DNA of 64,000 bases. It comes from Anaerolineales bacterium. GTDB lineage: Bacteria > Chloroflexota > Anaerolineae > Anaerolineales > Villigracilaceae. A program made the translations under genes and the position numbers. The DNA lies in contig JAIXKJ010000008.1 in NCBI GenBank assembly GCA_026928255.1, positions 349,298 through 413,297 on the forward strand, read 5' to 3'. Shown here piece after piece: positions 25,978 through 34,843 of the stretch; position 1 is the stretch's first letter, and every line of letters begins with the position of its first letter. Below the pieces are notes generated by a model. The model worked only from the letters and a program-made list of their open reading frames with translations, did not search any database and was not told the origin of the DNA.

Positions 25978-26928
25978 ATGTCCCCGAAACGAATCCTCAT
26001 TGACACCGACCCCGGCATTGACGACGCGCTGGCGTTCCTCTTGGCGCTCGCCTCGCCCGAAGTTTCGCTCGAAGGCATAACGACGGTTCACGGCAACGTC
26101 TCCGCGCCGCAGACCACGCGCAACGCGCTTTCCGTTTTGGAGTTGGCGCGAGCGAGTCAGATTCCCGTTTATCAAGGCTGCGATTTGCCGCTGGTCAAAG
26201 AATCGTTGCTCAGCCCGGAGACTCACGGCGACAGCGGTTTGGGTTACGCCAACCTGCCCGAACCGACGACGAAAGCCCAAGCGCAACACGCCAGCGATTT
26301 TCTAATTGAGACGATCCTGTCCAACCCAAACGAGATGACCTTGCTTTGCATCGGCCCGTTGACCAACGTCGCGCTGGCGCTTCGCAAAGAGCCGCGCATC
26401 GCGCAAAACGTCAAAGAAGTTTTCGTCATGGGCGGCGCGCTCTTTCACCCTGGCAACACCACCGCCCAAGCGGAATACAACACCTATGTAGACCCGCACG
26501 CCGCGCACATAATTTATCATTCGGGCATGCCGATTACGCTCACGCCGTTGGACGTTACCTATCAATGCATTTTCACGCCCGACGATTTGAAGCGCCTGCA
26601 AAAGATTGATTCGCCAATTACAAAATTCATCGCCGACTCGACGCGCTTCTACATGGAGTTTCACGACGAATACCAACGCATCGAAGGCTGCGTCATCAAC
26701 GACCCGCTGACCTTGGCGCTGACCTTCATGCCCGAAATTTGCGATTACCAAAACCTCGTCGCGGACGTGGACGTTTCCAGCGGAGTCGGTTTGGGCAACA
26801 CCTTCGCCGACGTGTACAACTACGACAAGAAAACGCCCAACCTGCGCGTGGCGCTGGGCGTTCGTCCGCGCCAGTTTATGGAATTATTTCTAGAAAGGAT
26901 GGAAAGCCTCGCGCAGAAAATTTCGTAA
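25978..26928 (+). CDS. Nucleoside hydrolase, second of two
   Basis: A 316-residue paralogue of the preceding gene. LIDTDPGIDDALAFLLALAS, ITTVHGNVSAPQTTRNAL, LLCIGPLTNVALAL, MGGALFHPGNTTAQAEYNTY and NDPLTLALTF match it block by block. The pair probably arose by tandem duplication; different residues in the middle (HGDSGLGYAN versus HGTSGLGRTN) allow different substrates. The 3-bp gap implies co-translation. An ECF transporter S component follows after 62 bp. Confidence 0.92.
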   Translation: MSPKRILIDTDPGIDDALAFLLALASPEVSLEGITTVHGNVSAPQTTRNALSVLELARASQIPVYQGCDLPLVKESLLSPETHGDSGLGYANLPEPTTKAQAQHASDFLIETILSNPNEMTLLCIGPLTNVALALRKEPRIAQNVKEVFVMGGALFHPGNTTAQAEYNTYVDPHAAHIIYHSGMPITLTPLDVTYQCIFTPDDLKRLQKIDSPITKFIADSTRFYMEFHDEYQRIEGCVINDPLTLALTFMPEICDYQNLVADVDVSSGVGLGNTFADVYNYDKKTPNLRVALGVRPRQFMELFLERMESLAQKIS

Positions 26929-26990
26929 CAAATCCGCTCGCGTCGTGTTAACAACCTAAAACCGTCTCATAAAACAACTTGGAGGAAATG

Positions 26991-27680
26991 ATGTTCGACA
27001 AAATTAAGAGCAATTTCAACACGCAGACTTGGGTTCTAATTCCCATTGCCATCGCCATCAACATCGCCATCGGACAAATCGTCGGGTTATTGAAACTTCC
27101 CGTATTTTTAGATTCGATCGGCACGGTGTTAGTCGCCGCGCTCTGCGGGCCGTGGGCTGGCGCGTTGACCGGCACGCTCTCCAACCTCATCTGGGGCGTT
27201 ACCATGGACCCCAACGCGTTGCCGTGGTGGCCCGTCGCCTTTATGATCGGTTATATGGCTGGGCGCATGGCGGAATGGGGCTTCTTCAAAAGTTGGTGGA
27301 AGATTGTCGTAACCGGCTTCGTTATCGCCATCACCGCCGCCATCGTCTCCACGCCGATTTCGGTTTACCTCTACGGCGGAATTACGTCCAGCGGCTCGTC
27401 CTTCATCACCGCCTACTTAATGCAGACGGGAACGGACATGGTCGCCGCCGTGTTTAGCACAAACTTTTTGGTCGAACCCGTAGACAAAATCATCACCGCC
27501 ATGTTGGCGTTCTCCATCATTCTCGGTTTGCCCAAACGCATCGTCGGCGGCTACCCCAAATCGGAACAGGCGCAAGTCGAAGGCGGCAACACGCAACAAC
27601 AGTTGTACATCGCCGTCGGCGTGATCGTCGTTTTGATTTTATTGGCGATTTTCGTCATCAGCAAAATCACCGGCGGATAA
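26991..27680 (+). CDS. ECF transporter substrate-binding (S) component
   Basis: A 229-residue membrane protein with about six hydrophobic segments, beginning FNTQTWVLIPIAIAINIAIG. GTVLVAALCGPWAGALTGTL and TMDPNALPWWPVAFMIGYMA fit ECF S components of the broad BioY/QueT/HmpT-like type. It sits between two nucleoside hydrolases and the T/A/A genes, so a nucleoside or base is the best-guess substrate (inference). GGAGG at 26981-26985 gives best spacing for the ATG at 26991; 26988 is also possible. It has its own terminator, so S may be expressed apart from T/A/A. Confidence 0.78.
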   Translation: MFDKIKSNFNTQTWVLIPIAIAINIAIGQIVGLLKLPVFLDSIGTVLVAALCGPWAGALTGTLSNLIWGVTMDPNALPWWPVAFMIGYMAGRMAEWGFFKSWWKIVVTGFVIAITAAIVSTPISVYLYGGITSSGSSFITAYLMQTGTDMVAAVFSTNFLVEPVDKIITAMLAFSIILGLPKRIVGGYPKSEQAQVEGGNTQQQLYIAVGVIVVLILLAIFVISKITGG

Positions 27681-27697
27681 TTTTTCAAGCGCCCTTT

Positions 27698-27727
27698 AAG
27701 AGACCGAGTTCGCTCGGTCTCTTTTTC
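27698..27727 (+). terminator. Terminator after the ECF S gene
   Basis: AAGAGACCGAG TTCG CTCGGTCTCTTTTT is a classic hairpin plus T tract. Confidence 0.92.
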
Positions 27728-27737
27728 TTTCTATGGG

Positions 27738-27743
27738 TATAAT
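27738..27743 (+). promoter_or_regulatory. -10 box, 8 nt before ecfT
   Basis: TATAAT followed by 8 nt and the ATG at 27752, right after the previous terminator. Predicted leaderless start of the T/A/A transcript. Confidence 0.65.
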
Positions 27744-27751
27744 TCCGTTCT

Positions 27752-28531
27752 ATGTCTGACAGGCTTTCCTTCCACGTTCAACGCGACAGTTTTCTGCATC
27801 GCCTCAACCCGTTGACGAAGTTAACGCTCGCCTTCGCGCTGGTCGTCGTCGCCTTCGTCCTCCCCTTTTACTGGACGCCGATTTTCGTTCTCTTCGCCGT
27901 GATTGTTCCGTTGAGCGTTTCTGGAAAAATCTTCCGCGAATTTTCATGGGCGGCGTTGCGCCTCATTTTGCCCGCCGTCGGATTTCTCTTCGTCATGCAA
28001 GCGCTCTTTCAACCGATTGGCGAACAGGTCGTCTTCAAGTTTTACTTTTTAGACGCGACGACGGAAAGCGTCGCCTACGCCTTTCGCAACGCCGCGCGGA
28101 TTTTCGTCATGATCTCCGCTTTTACGCTCTTCCTGCTTTCGACTCACCCCAGCGAATTAATGTCCGACTTAACGCGGCGCGGATTGCCCAGCCAATTTTC
28201 CTACGTCGTCATCTCCACGCTGCAAATCATCCCGCAGATGCAAGCCAAAGCCAACGCTATCATCGCCGCCCAACGCTCGCGCGGGCTAGACACCGAAAGT
28301 TCCTTCCTCAAACGCGCAGGCGCGCTCGGTCCCTTAGTCGGTCCGTTGGTTTTCGGCTCGCTGGTGGAAGTGGAAGAACGCGCCATCGCCATCGAAGCGC
28401 GCGGCTTCACCTCCAAACGCGCCAAAACCTCGCTTTATGAAATTGCCGATTCCAAATTTGAATCGGTCTTGCGTTGGTCGCTCGTCGCGCTGGTCGTCCT
28501 CTCGATTGGATTAAATCTATGGCATTCGTAA
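27752..28531 (+). CDS. ecfT: ECF transporter transmembrane component EcfT
   Basis: A 259-residue membrane protein linking S and the ATPases. LHRLNPLTKLTLAFALVVVA is the family start. Five or so membrane segments follow, and the two coupling motifs are visible: AQRSRGLDTE near 175 and AIEARGFTSKRAKT near 215 (Ala-Arg-Gly type). It overlaps ecfA by 13 bp. It is the first gene of a separate leaderless transcript. Confidence 0.9.
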   Translation: MSDRLSFHVQRDSFLHRLNPLTKLTLAFALVVVAFVLPFYWTPIFVLFAVIVPLSVSGKIFREFSWAALRLILPAVGFLFVMQALFQPIGEQVVFKFYFLDATTESVAYAFRNAARIFVMISAFTLFLLSTHPSELMSDLTRRGLPSQFSYVVISTLQIIPQMQAKANAIIAAQRSRGLDTESSFLKRAGALGPLVGPLVFGSLVEVEERAIAIEARGFTSKRAKTSLYEIADSKFESVLRWSLVALVVLSIGLNLWHS

Positions 28532-29364
28532 ACGTCCGCAACCTAACCTACGCCTACCCGCTGACAAAACAGCCCGCGCTGCAAGACATTAATTTGCAAA
28601 TTGAAGAAGGCGAGTTCGTCGCGCTGATTGGCGCGAACGGCGCGGGCAAGTCCACGCTTTGTTACGCGCTGGCGGGGTTCGTCCCGCATTTTTTCAAAGG
28701 CGAATTGCAAGGCGAAGTCGAAGCGGACGGAAAACTTTCGTCGCAATCTACATTAAGCGAGTGGACGTTGAACGTCGGCTTGACTTTTCAAAACCCCTTC
28801 AACCAAATCAGCGGCGCGAAATACACCGTCTTTGAAGAAATCGCTTTCGGCTTGGAAAATATCGGCGTCCCGCGCGAAGAAATCAAAGTCCGCGTGGAAG
28901 AGGCGCTGGCGCTGACCGACATCCGCGAACTGGCGCGGCGTTCCCCCTATTCGCTATCTGGCGGACAACAACAGCGCGTCGCCCTGACCTCGATCTTGGT
29001 CATGCGCCCCAAACTGCTCGTCCTCGACGAGCCGACTTCGCAAATGGACCCCGTCGGCGCGAAGGAAGTTTTCAGCGCGGTTCGCAAGTTGGCGCAAGAG
29101 GGCATGACGGTTGTCATGGCGGAACACAAGACGGAATGGATCGCCCGCTTCGCCGACCGAGTCGTCGCGTTGAAAGAGGGGCGCATTTTGATGCAAGGCG
29201 CGCCGCGCGAGGTGTTGACCTCCGATTTGCTGTTTGAAAACGGATTCGGCGTTTCACGTTACACGTCGGCGGCGCGAGAGGCGCGGCGGCGCGGCTTGTG
29301 GACGAAGAAATCGTTGCCCGTTTCGTTGGACGAAGCGGCGGAAGGGTTTGGCGCAATTCGATGA
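28519..29364 (+). CDS. ecfA: ECF transporter ATPase, first
   Basis: A 281-residue ABC ATPase. Walker A GANGAGKSTLCYALAG is near residue 38, the Q-loop is in GLTFQNPFNQISG, the signature is intact (LSGGQQQRVALTSIL), Walker B is LLVLDEPTSQMDP, and the H-loop follows in VMAEHKTEWI. The C-terminal about 60 residues are the ECF-specific extension. It overlaps ecfT upstream and the second ATPase downstream (ATGA). Confidence 0.92.
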   Translation: MAFVNVRNLTYAYPLTKQPALQDINLQIEEGEFVALIGANGAGKSTLCYALAGFVPHFFKGELQGEVEADGKLSSQSTLSEWTLNVGLTFQNPFNQISGAKYTVFEEIAFGLENIGVPREEIKVRVEEALALTDIRELARRSPYSLSGGQQQRVALTSILVMRPKLLVLDEPTSQMDPVGAKEVFSAVRKLAQEGMTVVMAEHKTEWIARFADRVVALKEGRILMQGAPREVLTSDLLFENGFGVSRYTSAAREARRRGLWTKKSLPVSLDEAAEGFGAIR

Positions 29365-30158
29365 ACATTGAAATCAAAAGTTTGCATTTCGCCTACCCCG
29401 ACGGCACAGAAGCCTTAAAAGGCATTTCGCTGACAATCGCCAGCGGCGAACAGATCGCCATCGTCGGGCAAAACGGCGCAGGCAAAACCACGTTGGCGCG
29501 ACATTTGAACGGTCTGCTCAAACCGAGCGGCGGAACGGTCTTCGTCGGCGATTGGGAGACGACGCAACATCCCGTCGCTAAACTGGCGGCGCGAGTCGGC
29601 TACGTTTTTCAAAATCCCGACGAGCAATTATTCTCGCGCGACGTATTAACCGAAGTCTCGTTTGGTCCGCGCAATTTGGGTTACGCCAAAGAAAAAGTTG
29701 ACGCGCTGGCGCAACGCGCTCTGGCGCTGACCGAACTGAGCGAGAAAACCGAAGTCAACCCCTACGACCTCTCGCCGACTTGGCGCAAGATGGTCGCGCT
29801 GGCTTCCATAATAGCAATGGACACGCCCATCGTCGTCTTCGACGAGCCGACCACCGGGCAAGACGCGGCTAACGTGGCGCGCATCGCGCGCGTCGTCGCC
29901 GAGCTGAAGCGCGAAGGCAAAACGGTTATCGCCATCACGCACGACATTGATTTTTGCGCGGAAAATTTCGAGCGCGTCGTCGCCCTCTCTCGCGGACAAA
30001 TTTTGCTCGACGGCGCAACGCGCGACGTGCTGGGTCAAGAAGCCGTCCTCGCGCAGACCTACGTCGAGCCGCCGCAGTTGACGCGCTTAGGCAAACGCTT
30101 GGGATTAAAAGAGACGGTCGTCAATCAAGAAGAATTGTTGCAAGCCTTGAAAAAATAA
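29361..30158 (+). CDS. ecfA: ECF transporter ATPase, second, with altered signature
   Basis: A 265-residue ABC ATPase. Walker A VGQNGAGKTTLARHLNG is near 36, the Q-loop is YVFQNPDEQLFS, Walker B is IVVFDEPTTGQD and the H-loop is VIAITHDIDF. The signature motif is not LSGGQ but LSPTWRK, so only one of the two composite ATP sites of the EcfA dimer may be fully competent. It overlaps the first ATPase by ATGA. The 5' region (LHFAYPDGTEALKGI) is typical ECF. Confidence 0.9.
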   Translation: MNIEIKSLHFAYPDGTEALKGISLTIASGEQIAIVGQNGAGKTTLARHLNGLLKPSGGTVFVGDWETTQHPVAKLAARVGYVFQNPDEQLFSRDVLTEVSFGPRNLGYAKEKVDALAQRALALTELSEKTEVNPYDLSPTWRKMVALASIIAMDTPIVVFDEPTTGQDAANVARIARVVAELKREGKTVIAITHDIDFCAENFERVVALSRGQILLDGATRDVLGQEAVLAQTYVEPPQLTRLGKRLGLKETVVNQEELLQALKK

Positions 30159-30176
30159 TTCTTATAAATTAAACCC

Positions 30177-30214
30177 AAAGACGACAAGCCGAAAAAAATT
30201 CGGCTTGTCGTCTC
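30177..30214. terminator. Bidirectional terminator
   Basis: AAAGACGACAAGCCG pairs with CGGCTTGTCGTCTCT around an A-rich loop, between the convergent ecfA and lipid-kinase genes. Confidence 0.88.
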
Positions 30215-30227
30215 TCTAATTTCGCGG

Positions 30228-31160
30228 TTACAAAGATCCGCCAACCACTTTCAACGCTTGCGGCAAAATTTCAAAATTCGCTTTTCTTAAGTCGCTGCCA
30301 AAACTGGTAAACACTTCGCCGTCGGCGTGGATGTAAAGCGGCGAATCCGAAACGAGCGAAAGCCTTTTCTCAAACGTCCCCATGCGGACTTGTTCAAAAC
30401 GCGCGTGCGTCCCCTTCATAAATTCAGGCACAAGGCGAAACATCGTCGCCCGCGAGACTTTATTAACCAGCACAAAGTCCAACGCGCCGTCGTCGTTTTT
30501 GGAATGCGGCGAAAGCATAAACCCGCCGCCCTCGCGCGGACCGTTGCACAAGGTCAGCATTAACGATTCGGCTTCCCATTTTTCTTTTTCGCTTTCAAGA
30601 ACTAATTTCGCGGGATGATGATTAAGCAAAATGGTTTGAATGACCGCCGTGAAGTACATCAAAAAACCTTTGATGATCGGCAACTTATGCGAGCGAATGG
30701 TAACCAGCGCGTCGAAGCCGATGCCGAGCGTGTTGTCAAAATATTCTTTGCGCCCGTGTTCGTCGGTCATCAAGCCGATGTCAACGGCGCGGACAGTTTC
30801 CGCTTTTAAGGCGTTCGCCAACGCGCGATCCGACTTTTCAGAAATGCCCATCGAGTAAGCAAAATCGTTCCCCGACCCAATCGGCACAACGCCCAACATC
30901 GGGCGGCGTTCGGCGGGAATTTGCATCAAACCGTTGACGACCTCGTGCGTCGTGCCGTCCCCGCCCAGCGCCACCACCAAATCGCAGCCTTCCTCCGCCG
31001 CTTGCTTCGCCAACTCAATCGCGTGCGTCGGGTAAACCGTGCCGCTCCAACTCAACTCGCCCTCGAACGCCTGCGCGATCGGGCGCAAAAGGCTGGCGGT
31101 CTTCCAAGCGCGTCCCATGTCGGCCATGGGATTAAGAATTAATTTGACTTTTTTAGGCAT
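30228..31160 (-). CDS. Diacylglycerol/lipid kinase, YegS/BmrU family
   Basis: A 310-residue lipid kinase. LILNPMADMGRAWKTASLLR starts the DAGK catalytic domain, LVVALGGDGTTHEVVNGLM (about 60-78) carries the GGDG ATP motif, and PIGSGNDFAYSMG near 92 is the second nucleotide motif. The C-terminal half has the expected LCNGPREGGGFMLSP and DGALDFVLVN. It phosphorylates a membrane lipid, unidentified. The diguanylate cyclase gene ends 48 bp upstream of it on the same strand. Confidence 0.88.
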   Translation of the reverse strand: MPKKVKLILNPMADMGRAWKTASLLRPIAQAFEGELSWSGTVYPTHAIELAKQAAEEGCDLVVALGGDGTTHEVVNGLMQIPAERRPMLGVVPIGSGNDFAYSMGISEKSDRALANALKAETVRAVDIGLMTDEHGRKEYFDNTLGIGFDALVTIRSHKLPIIKGFLMYFTAVIQTILLNHHPAKLVLESEKEKWEAESLMLTLCNGPREGGGFMLSPHSKNDDGALDFVLVNKVSRATMFRLVPEFMKGTHARFEQVRMGTFEKRLSLVSDSPLYIHADGEVFTSFGSDLRKANFEILPQALKVVGGSL

Positions 31161-31208
31161 TGCCGCTCCTCGATGAATTGCCCCGCCGCTTTTCTGAATT
31201 TTGAATTT

Positions 31209-32480
31209 TTACTCGCTTCTGGTATTTTTCTTCGCCCGAATCGGACTTAAATTCCCGGTCATCGCTTTGGCTAAGACGTAGCCGCCGCGATTGTGCTTCT
31301 TCGCTTGATACAACGCCGAATCCGCCGCGCGGATTAAATCGCTCGGTCTCTCCGCGTGAAGCGGATAAACGGCAATGCCCGCCGAAAGCCCCAACTCCAT
31401 CGTCTTTCCCTGCGGAAACGGAAAGCGATATTGCGGCATTAAATCAATCGCTTTTTGCGTAACCGTTTGCGCGGCTTCGAGGTCGGTGTTGCGCATGACC
31501 AACGTCAACTCGTCGCCGCCGTAACGCGCCAAAAAATCCGAACTACGCATGCGCTGCGCGAGGAAATTAAATAAAGAATGCAACAGGTCGTCGCCGACGT
31601 TATGCCCGAAGGTGTCGTTGATGGCTTTGAAACCGTCCAAGTCCATCATCACCACCGCGAAGGGGCGTTTGGTCTGTTCGGCGAAGCGTCGTTCTTCTTG
31701 CAGGCGTTCGTCTAAGGCGCGACGATTGGGCAGCCCGGTCAAACTGTCGGTGTTGGCGGTTTCCGCGAGGCGTTTGTATAAGTTGGCGTTAAAGATTGCC
31801 GCCGCCGCTTGATCCGCCAACATGTTAATTAAGCGCCGTTCGGAATTGGTAAATTGTCCCGTTACTTTTTTCGAGAGATTCATCACCCCGATCACTTCGC
31901 CTTTGAATTTAAGCGGAACGCTGATGATCGAACCCGACCAAGCCGAGAGCGTATCGCGGTAGAGCGGGTGCGTCTCGATGTCTTCGACGGCGACGGCTTC
32001 GTTATTGCGGGCGACGAAGTACGTCAGCCCGTTGGGGCGCGGCATGGCGTAGGGGACGTTTAAGCCTTCTTCAACGTCAAACGACGCGCCAAATTTTAAG
32101 CGTTCGCCTTCGTATAAAAAGATGTGCGAACGTTCGGCGTTTTTGACAAGATGAATCGCTTCCGTCGCCAGCAGGTTAAGCGCGGTTTGCAAATCTAAAC
32201 TGGAATTAATCGTCAGGCTGATGCGCCGCAGCGCGTCTAGTTCGTCCGCTTGGCTTTTGACCGCCATAATTAATTTATGCGGCGCAATCGCGTCGCGGAA
32301 AATTTCTTTCAAATCTTCCGCGCCGTCGGAGTTTTCGGAATAGCGCTCGTACGCTTCCGCAATGGCTTGCATTAAGCGTAATGTCGCGTCCCGCTCTTCT
32401 GTGGAAATATCTTCGTTGCTGGAAATAATATCCCGCGCTCGCGTCAAGATTGCTTCTTGGTCTTGCTCTTGATTGCTCAT
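31209..32480 (-). CDS. GAF-GGDEF diguanylate cyclase-like protein
   Basis: A 423-residue signalling protein. A helical N-terminal region (1-90) with many acidic residues precedes a GAF domain (about 90-240: TALNLLATEAIHLVKNAERS ... GEVIGVMNLSKKVTGQF). The GGDEF domain follows (about 250-410, TDSLTGLPNRRALDERLQEE). The active-site loop is RYGGDELTLV, so the Phe of GGDEF is Leu; activity is likely but not certain. No membrane segment. The GAF domain is the probable sensor. A -10 box lies 8 nt before the ATG. Confidence 0.88.
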   Translation of the reverse strand: MSNQEQDQEAILTRARDIISSNEDISTEERDATLRLMQAIAEAYERYSENSDGAEDLKEIFRDAIAPHKLIMAVKSQADELDALRRISLTINSSLDLQTALNLLATEAIHLVKNAERSHIFLYEGERLKFGASFDVEEGLNVPYAMPRPNGLTYFVARNNEAVAVEDIETHPLYRDTLSAWSGSIISVPLKFKGEVIGVMNLSKKVTGQFTNSERRLINMLADQAAAAIFNANLYKRLAETANTDSLTGLPNRRALDERLQEERRFAEQTKRPFAVVMMDLDGFKAINDTFGHNVGDDLLHSLFNFLAQRMRSSDFLARYGGDELTLVMRNTDLEAAQTVTQKAIDLMPQYRFPFPQGKTMELGLSAGIAVYPLHAERPSDLIRAADSALYQAKKHNRGGYVLAKAMTGNLSPIRAKKNTRSE

Positions 32481-32488
32481 CCCTTCAA

Positions 32489-32494
32489 ATTATA
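32489..32494 (-). promoter_or_regulatory. -10 box, 8 nt before the GAF-GGDEF start
   Basis: TATAAT on the minus strand, 8 nt before the ATG at 32480, with no ribosome site. Predicted leaderless. Confidence 0.6.
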
Positions 32495-32628
32495 CCCAAA
32501 TCTTTTTTTATTCAACAACAATTTTTTTCGTAAATTTCAAAGGTGAAAGGTTTTCCTTCTTTTTTTCGGCAAAAGATAAGCCGAGCGCCTGTGTTAGAAT
32601 GAATAAAAATACATGATTTGAGGCTTTC

Positions 32629-33420
32629 GTGAATCATTTATCAGAAATTAAACCCGCCACGCCTTTGAATCCGCGCCGCAGAGCGATTATCGTCGGCGCT
32701 TCGGTTGGGATGGGCGCGGCGCTCGCCAAGAAATTAACGCAAGAGGGATATGTCGCGGCGTTGGTCGCTCGTCAAGCGGACAAACTTAACGCTTTATGCG
32801 CGGAGATTAACGCGGCAGCCGGGGAAACGCGCGCGCTGGCGTATCCGCACGACGTAACCCATTACGACGACGTCCCCAATTTATTGCGAAAAATCGTCGC
32901 CGACTTAGGCGGATTGGACGCTTTCGTCCTCATGGCTGGAATCAACTTTCCGCCCGGCGGAATCGATTCTTACAACTTTGACCATGACCGTCAAATGGCG
33001 GAAGTCAACTACATTGGCGCGATGGCATGGCTGAATCCCGTGGCGGAGATGTTCCAAGCCGCGCGGCGCGGACAAATCGTCGGCGTGGGTTCAGTAGCGG
33101 GCGATCGCGGACGAATCGCAAATCTCGGTTACAACGCATCCAAAGCCGCGCTGGCGACTTATCTCGAAGCGCTTCGCAATCGGCTGACGCGCTTCGGCGT
33201 TAACGTCCTAACCGTCAAGCCTGGCTTCGTTCAAACCGACATGCTCAAAGCCGCGGCGGGACCGACGCCTTTCGCCATTCCGCCCGAAAAAGCGGCGGAC
33301 GACATTTACCGCGCCATGCGCCGACGCAAACAGACTCTTTATACGCCTTTCTTCTGGCGTTATATTATGCTCGTTATCCAACACATTCCGTCGTTTATTT
33401 TTAGGCGGCTTTCTATTTGA
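32629..33420 (+). CDS. Short-chain dehydrogenase, DprE2-like
   Basis: A 263-residue SDR. RRAIIVGASVGMGAALAKKL (about 17-36) is the cofactor motif. MAGINFPPGG replaces the common NNAG block. The catalytic triad is in VGVGSVAGDRG (Ser) and NLGYNASKAALA (Tyr, Lys). The C-terminus YTPFFWRYIMLVIQHIPS matches, from memory, the tail of decaprenylphosphoryl-ribose epimerase reductases. The DprE1-like oxidase starts 1 bp after its stop, as in the two-enzyme epimerase. It starts with GTG; TAGAAT lies at 32595-32600. Confidence 0.78.
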   Translation: MNHLSEIKPATPLNPRRRAIIVGASVGMGAALAKKLTQEGYVAALVARQADKLNALCAEINAAAGETRALAYPHDVTHYDDVPNLLRKIVADLGGLDAFVLMAGINFPPGGIDSYNFDHDRQMAEVNYIGAMAWLNPVAEMFQAARRGQIVGVGSVAGDRGRIANLGYNASKAALATYLEALRNRLTRFGVNVLTVKPGFVQTDMLKAAAGPTPFAIPPEKAADDIYRAMRRRKQTLYTPFFWRYIMLVIQHIPSFIFRRLSI

Positions 33421-33421
33421 C

Positions 33422-34819
33422 ATGCTAAACACCTTCACGCGACTCGAAAATTTCGGTCATTCGCTCGACGCGCCCGCCTACGTCGTTCAGCCGCGCAACG
33501 GCGTGGACGTTTATTCCGTTTTCAAAAAAGCCAAACGGCTGGGGCTGACGGTAACGGCGCGCGGCGCGGGGCGCAGTTACAACGACGCGGCGCTCAACGG
33601 CGGCGGCATTGTCCTCGACATGACCGCCATGAATCAAATTTTGGAATGGAATCCCGAAAGCGGCGTCGTTCGTTGCGAGCCGGGCGTAACGCTCGAACAA
33701 CTTTGGCAGCGCGTCGAACCCGACGGCTGGTGGCCGCCCGTCGTCTCTGGCACGATGCGAACCACGCTGGGCGGCTGTCTCGCGGCAAACATTCACGGCA
33801 AAAATAATTTCAAAATGGGCGTCATCGGCGAACACGTTGTCGAGTTCGCCGCCGTGTTGCCGACCGGCGCGGAGATTACTTGCTCGCCCAAAAAAAACGC
33901 GGATTTGTTCTACGCGATGATCGGCGGCTACGGGATGCTCGGCGTGTTTACCTCGGTTACGATGCAGATGAAGCGCGTCTATTCCGGACTTTTGAGCGTG
34001 GACGCTTACCCAGCGCCGAATCTCAGCCGACACCTTTCCGCGCTGGAAGACGGCGCGCCGAATCACGATTACATCGTCGGCTGGTTAGACACGTTCGCAA
34101 GCGGCGCGGCGCTGGGGCGCGGACAGATTCACGCGGCGCGTTATCTGCGCGAAGGCGAAGACCCCAACCCGCAAGAGACGCTGAAATTAAAGAATCAAAT
34201 TTTGCCGCCGATGATTTTTGGCGTTTTTCCGAAATCCATTTTGTATCAGTTTATGAAACCCTTCGCCAACAATCTCGGCTGGCGGATGGTGAATCTCGCA
34301 AAGTATGTCGCTTCGCTGCCGAAACACACTTTTCGTCAACCGCACGCGGCGTTTCATTTTCTATTGGATTACGTCCCCAATTGGGAACTCTCTTACGGGC
34401 GCGGCGGGCTGATTCAATATCAATCGTTTTTGCCCAAAGAAAGCGCCGAAGCGGCGTGGACGGAAATTTTGCGCTTTTCGCAAAAGCGCAACATGCCGTC
34501 TTATCTCGGCGTGACCAAACGCCACCGCCCCGATAACTTTCTGCTCACCCACGCTGTGGACGGCTTTTCGCTGGCGTTGGATTTCAAAGTCCGCGAGGCG
34601 ACTCGTCCGCGCATGGCGGGCATGTTGCGCGAGTTTGACGAAATTGTCCTCGAACATGGCGGGCGTTTTTACTTCGCCAAAAACGGCGAAACGACGGCGC
34701 AAACCGCGCAAGCCTTTTACGGCGAAGAAACTGTCAAGCGTTTTAAGAAGTTGAAAAAACGCTGCGACCCGAACGGTTTGCTAGAATCCAATTTATATCG
34801 AAGGATTTTTGAAGGGTAG
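33422..34819 (+). CDS. FAD-linked oxidase, DprE1-like
   Basis: A 465-residue flavoenzyme of the FAD_binding_4 / ALO type. TARGAGRSYNDAALNGGGIV and GGCLAANIHGKNNFKMGVIG form the FAD site. The C-terminal half contains GRGGLIQYQSFLPKES and LEHGGRFYFAKNGETTAQT, matching the DprE1 layout. DprE1 oxidises decaprenylphosphoryl-ribose, and DprE2 then reduces the keto form to the arabinose isomer. The substrate here is inferred from the pairing and from a UbiA-type DPPR synthase at 58925-59794. The last about 138 bp of this gene recur, decayed, at 40216-40353. Confidence 0.78.
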   Translation: MLNTFTRLENFGHSLDAPAYVVQPRNGVDVYSVFKKAKRLGLTVTARGAGRSYNDAALNGGGIVLDMTAMNQILEWNPESGVVRCEPGVTLEQLWQRVEPDGWWPPVVSGTMRTTLGGCLAANIHGKNNFKMGVIGEHVVEFAAVLPTGAEITCSPKKNADLFYAMIGGYGMLGVFTSVTMQMKRVYSGLLSVDAYPAPNLSRHLSALEDGAPNHDYIVGWLDTFASGAALGRGQIHAARYLREGEDPNPQETLKLKNQILPPMIFGVFPKSILYQFMKPFANNLGWRMVNLAKYVASLPKHTFRQPHAAFHFLLDYVPNWELSYGRGGLIQYQSFLPKESAEAAWTEILRFSQKRNMPSYLGVTKRHRPDNFLLTHAVDGFSLALDFKVREATRPRMAGMLREFDEIVLEHGGRFYFAKNGETTAQTAQAFYGEETVKRFKKLKKRCDPNGLLESNLYRRIFEG

Positions 34820-34843
34820 GAACTTAAATGCCCGTTCGCTGTT

